A stretch of 64,000 bases of DNA. Source: Tractidigestivibacter montrealensis (GTDB taxonomy: Bacteria; Actinomycetota; Coriobacteriia; Coriobacteriales; Atopobiaceae). The first letter of the stretch is position 1; the number at the start of each line of letters is the position of its first letter. A program made the position numbers and the translations under genes. Of this stretch, positions 61,792-64,000 are shown piece by piece. The notes under the pieces were generated by a model. That model was not told the origin of the DNA, did not search any database, and saw nothing but the letters and a program-made list of their open reading frames with translations. The DNA is taken from the NCBI RefSeq assembly GCF_024741235.1, contig NZ_JANSKA010000002.1:62001-126000 (forward strand), read 5' to 3'.

Positions 61792-61860
61792 GTTGGGGGA
61801 GGGTTGCGGCGGCTGTTATCGCCGTTGCCTGTAGTACGGAATCGAGGAGGGTGCCACCAC

Positions 61861-62250
61861 ATGGCGCAGTCTCAGAACACGAAGGTCGACTACACGGACC
61901 GTGCGACTAACCTCGACGGGCTCACTTCCGGCGGAAACGTGATGCTGGGCGACGTGGCCTTCGAGTACTACAACGAGAAGAACGTCGAGGACTACATCCA
62001 GATTCCCTGGGACGAGGTCGATTACGTCTCGGCGTCGGTTATTGCGAAGAAGACGATTCCCCGCTTTGCCATCTTCGTGAAGGACGGCCGTCACTTTACC
62101 TTCTCGACCGGCGACAACAAGGCGTGTCTGCGTGCCATCCGCGAGCACGTTCCCGCCGAGCGTCTCCTGCGCTCACCCTCGTTCTTCCAGGTGGTTGGCG
62201 CCGGTGCCAAGGGCCTGTGGAACAACACCGTCGGTCGACTGGGGCACTAG
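61861..62250 (+). CDS. DUF956/ManO-like protein 1
   Basis: 129 residues from the ATG preceded by GAGGAGG. 'TSGGNVMLGDVAFEYYNEKNVEDYIQIPWDEVDYVSASVI' and 'FAIFVKDGRHFTFSTGDNKACLRAIREHVPAERLLRSPSFFQVVGAGAKGL' match DUF956 (ManO), a small cytoplasmic PH-like protein that in Gram-positives accompanies mannose-family PTS operons and is thought to regulate them. Here it comes after the operon terminator but in the same direction. The second related gene starts 1 nt after the stop. Confidence 0.88.
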   Translation: MAQSQNTKVDYTDRATNLDGLTSGGNVMLGDVAFEYYNEKNVEDYIQIPWDEVDYVSASVIAKKTIPRFAIFVKDGRHFTFSTGDNKACLRAIREHVPAERLLRSPSFFQVVGAGAKGLWNNTVGRLGH

Positions 62251-62251
62251 C

Positions 62252-62596
62252 ATGGTCGCGCCTCGCACCTCTCGTGCGCTTAACGCGCAGACAGAGCTCA
62301 CGACCCGTGGCAACCTGCTGCAGGGGCCGCTTCCCAGGCCCGGGACGTGGGATCTGGGCGAGACGGGCATCGACTTTGTCCCAGAGGACCCCGCACGCGG
62401 CAGAAACCAGGTGAGGTGGGAAGACGTCGACGAAGTGCGCTGCGACATCGTGCGTGAGCACGTGCGCAGCCTTACCGTCGAGACTGTGACGGGGGAGCGC
62501 GTAGTGATGATTGCGGCTGATTCCCTCGGTGTCCTGCGGACGATTGCGGCACACGTGGGACGCGATCGTCTCGTCGACGTGAACGCCGGAGGGTAG
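62252..62596 (+). CDS. DUF956-like protein 2 (tandem paralogue)
   Basis: 114 residues. The core 'TWDLGETGIDFVPEDPARGRNQVRWEDVDEVRCDIVREHVRSLTVETVTGERVVMIAADSLGVLRTIAAHVGRDRLVD' follows the same order as the first DUF956 protein: strand, 'W(D/E)(E/D)VD' motif, strand, and a C-terminal 'AxLxxIxxHVxxxRL' helix. Overall identity is low, so it looks like a diverged duplicate. It begins right behind the first gene (stop TAG, then C, then ATG), which indicates coupled translation. Function is presumably linked to the PTS but unproven. A 73-bp repeat lies 43 nt downstream. Confidence 0.7.
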   Translation: MVAPRTSRALNAQTELTTRGNLLQGPLPRPGTWDLGETGIDFVPEDPARGRNQVRWEDVDEVRCDIVREHVRSLTVETVTGERVVMIAADSLGVLRTIAAHVGRDRLVDVNAGG

Positions 62597-62638
62597 TCGC
62601 GTTGGGCATGGCGCTGCGCTGGGGAGACGGCAATCTTT

Positions 62639-62711
62639 AGGCCGCGTGATTTCGCCGTTTAAGTGGGGCTAAACGTTCGGAAAATTCCTAACTGGCGGGA
62701 GTGCGCGGCAT
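62639..62711 (+). repeat. 73-bp interspersed repeat, copy 3
   Basis: 73 nt ending CGCGGCAT, starting AGGCCGCG (one change from the other copies). It shares CTAAACGTTCGGAAAATTCC with copies 1 and 2 and has GATTTCGCC near its left end. It lies between the second DUF956 gene and the efp promoter region. Confidence 0.85.
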
Positions 62712-62788
62712 TGTCCCCGGTTCGTCGGGTGCATGCCGACCGCCCGTCCCGGCGTCCTTCTCGTCTTCCTTTTTGCACGTTTTTGGAA

Positions 62789-62832
62789 GACGCCTTGAGC
62801 GGGTCGCACCACCGTCTCAAGGCGTCTATACT
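62789..62832 (+). promoter_or_regulatory. efp promoter region with an 11-bp inverted repeat
   Basis: GACGCCTTGAG (62789-62799) and CTCAAGGCGTC (62816-62826) are perfect inverted repeats 16 nt apart; the right arm directly joins the -10 box TATACT (62827-62832). The arms cover the place of the -35. It can be an operator for a dimeric regulator or a terminator stem for the upstream genes. Confidence 0.6.
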
Positions 62833-62888
62833 GTACCGCCGTACGAAAATGCCCGGTGTGCCCGGGCAAGGGAGAAGGAGACCTTTTC

Positions 62889-63452
62889 GTGGCTACACTT
62901 TCCATCACCGATCTCAAGGCAGGCCTTGGCGTCAACATTAAGGGCAAGGACTGCGTCATTCTCGAGGCTCAGCACGTCAAGCCGGGCAAGGGCAACACCT
63001 ACGTTCGCACCAAGTACCGCGACATCCGCACTGGCCGCGTGAACGAGGAGAACTTCCAGCAGTCCGCCAAGTTCGAGAGCGTTGACATGCGCACCCGCGA
63101 GATGCAGTACCTCTACGATGACGGTACCTCCTTCTGGTTCATGGACACCGAGACCTATGAGCAGATTCCTGTCGACAGGGCGCTCATCGGCGACAACGAC
63201 AAGTTCCTCAAGGAGAATGACATCTGCCTTCTCCAGTATGCCAACGACGTTCTCTATGCGGTGCAGCCGCCCACCTTCATCGAGGTCGAGATCACCCAGA
63301 CCGATCCCGGCTTCAAGGGCGACACCGTCCAGGGCGGCACCAAGCCTGCCGTCATCGAGACCGGCGCAACCATTCAGGTCCCCATGTACCTCAACCAGGG
63401 CGAGAAGATCAAGGTCGACACCCGCGACGGCAAGTTCGTCGCGCGCGTCTAG
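62889..63452 (+). CDS. efp: Elongation factor P
   Basis: 187 residues from a GTG with AGAAGGAG 7 nt upstream. Domain I holds 'ITDLKAGLGVNIKGKDCVILEAQHVKPGKGNTYVRTKYRDIRTGR' with Lys34 at the tip of the PGKGN loop. Domains II and III include 'MQYLYDDGTSFWFMDTETYEQIPV' and 'GDTVQGGTKPAVIETGATIQVPMYLNQGEKIKVDTRDGKFVARV', the standard ending. EF-P rescues ribosomes stalled at consecutive prolines. No modification enzymes (EpmA/B, YmfI) are in the window. asp23 follows, as is usual before nusB. Confidence 0.97.
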   Translation: MATLSITDLKAGLGVNIKGKDCVILEAQHVKPGKGNTYVRTKYRDIRTGRVNEENFQQSAKFESVDMRTREMQYLYDDGTSFWFMDTETYEQIPVDRALIGDNDKFLKENDICLLQYANDVLYAVQPPTFIEVEITQTDPGFKGDTVQGGTKPAVIETGATIQVPMYLNQGEKIKVDTRDGKFVARV

Positions 63453-63548
63453 CATCTAGCGCAGGCGCTGCCGGCGCCATCGTAACCGCACACGCGCCCG
63501 CGTGGCCACTGCCGCGCGGGCGTCTGCGTCCCAAGGGCCGGCAACGTC

Positions 63549-63554
63549 TATACT
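63549..63554 (+). promoter_or_regulatory. -10 box upstream of asp23
   Basis: TATACT in the context CGTCTATACTG, the same ten bases that surround the efp -10 at 62827. A GC-rich 8-bp hairpin (GCCCGCG/CGCGGGC) precedes it at about 63496-63521. No clear -35 is visible. Confidence 0.45.
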
Positions 63555-63631
63555 GGCAGTGTTTGGGGTCTGCGGCGGACAAGCACGTCCGTCGCGTGGC
63601 GGCAACGAACCGAGCACAAGGAGGGCCACCT

Positions 63632-63994
63632 ATGGCCGAAAGCGAGCTTTACGTTTCTGGCATCGGCATTTCCAAGCGAGTCATCTCCACCGTCGTCTCT
63701 CTCGCCGCCAAGCGCGTCGAGGGCGTTGCCTCCGTGGGTGGCAACGACATCACCTCGAGCCTCATCAATGTCTTCACTAGCAACTCTGTTGCGCCCGAGT
63801 CCGCGGTCGAGTCCTCCGTCGAGGATGGCGGCCTGCGCCTTTGCGTGCATCTTGCCGTCTTCTACGGCTATCCGTTCACCAAGCTTGCGGCCGATGTTCG
63901 CAGCGAGGTCGCGAACGCCATCACCGAGCAGGTGGGCGTCGGCGTGACCGCCGTGGACGTCTGCATTGACAGCCTCGTCTTCCCCAAGGAGTAA
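63632..63994 (+). CDS. Asp23/Gls24 family envelope stress protein
   Basis: 120 residues from the ATG behind AAGGAGG. 'ELYVSGIGISKRVISTVVSLAAKRVEGVASVGG' is the Asp23 N-terminal segment, and 'RLCVHLAVFYGYPFTKLAADVRSEVANAITEQVGVGVTAVDVCIDSLVF' the conserved remainder. Members are abundant cytoplasmic proteins, often attached to the membrane via AmaP and tied to cell-wall stress. In Gram-positive genomes this gene lies between efp and nusB; the window ends six bases after its stop, so nusB is expected next. Confidence 0.93.
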   Translation: MAESELYVSGIGISKRVISTVVSLAAKRVEGVASVGGNDITSSLINVFTSNSVAPESAVESSVEDGGLRLCVHLAVFYGYPFTKLAADVRSEVANAITEQVGVGVTAVDVCIDSLVFPKE

Positions 63995-64000
63995 CGTGTC

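Noticed and set aside
9-63994. Prophage, integrase, insertion sequence, toxin-antitoxin or secondary-metabolite cluster
   Set aside because: No transposase, integrase, terminase, capsid, NRPS/PKS or toxin-like gene was recognised in any frame. The adenylate-forming enzyme at 5788 has no carrier domain and belongs with CoA ligases.

Overview
The window reads as a high-GC chromosome segment of an actinobacterium of the class Coriobacteriia (Olsenella/Atopobium/Collinsella-like). The grounds are the G/C-rich third positions, many GTG starts with tight 1-14 nt overlaps, the housekeeping order alaS-ruvX-mltG-yqeG-aroK-aroB(like)-M24 peptidase ... efp-asp23, several PTS systems, and a fermentative enzyme set. 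This is inferred from gene content; no rRNA or tRNA lies in the window to settle it.

Left part (1-14.4 kb). After the tail of an ABC permease comes a stretch of visibly lower GC. A leftward three-gene operon (STM3941-like membrane protein, AEC-family permease, PfkB-family sugar kinase whose GAGD catalytic Asp is replaced by Ser) diverges from a rightward run: fructose-type PTS IIB and IIC, class II aldolase, acyl-CoA ligase, fused CoA-transferase, 3-hydroxyacyl-CoA dehydrogenase, thiolase and iron alcohol dehydrogenase, closed by a strong terminator. Glycerate kinase follows, then a stand-alone EIIA-Fru that could complete the IIA-less PTS 9 kb upstream. The CoA genes make and reduce acetoacetyl-CoA but include no crotonase or acyl-CoA dehydrogenase.

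Middle part (14.4-41 kb). A DJ-1 protein, a Y-family polymerase with a small partner, a MacB-like ABC pair with a long periplasmic coiled coil, and a 1021-residue triple glycosyltransferase (GT2 + DUF4422 + GT8) lead to argCJBD (cyclic acetyl-ornithine pathway, behind an ArgR-like box). Then come a UMF1-type MFS exporter, a zinc phospholipase C-like protein, an orphan Vsr endonuclease, a PPP phosphatase overlapping a UDG-like glycosylase, an SGNH-hydrolase/GNAT fusion, a glutathionylspermidine-synthase-like ATP-grasp protein, a dGTPase-type HD hydrolase, a class I glutamine amidotransferase and an apparently leaderless rarA.

Right part (41-64 kb). A lipoprotein, a Tat-exported GH3 lipoprotein, an ABC exporter and a sigma-B-like module (membrane protein, RsbW-like kinase, sigma factor joined by two identical 8-nt overlaps) precede an AI-2E permease and the housekeeping run. 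Between the M24 peptidase and efp sits a mannose-type PTS (IIAB-IIC-IID) with two DUF956/ManO-like proteins. The window ends after asp23.

Two interspersed repeat families were found by eye. The first is a 31-bp perfect palindrome with five copies, four of them just 3' of genes and three touching or supplying the stop codon. The second is a 73-bp element with terminal inverted repeats in three copies, two of them head to head. These, the residue-depleted AroB and PfkB paralogues and the multi-domain fusions are the observations most worth following up. No CRISPR array, phage, insertion sequence, tRNA or rRNA was seen.
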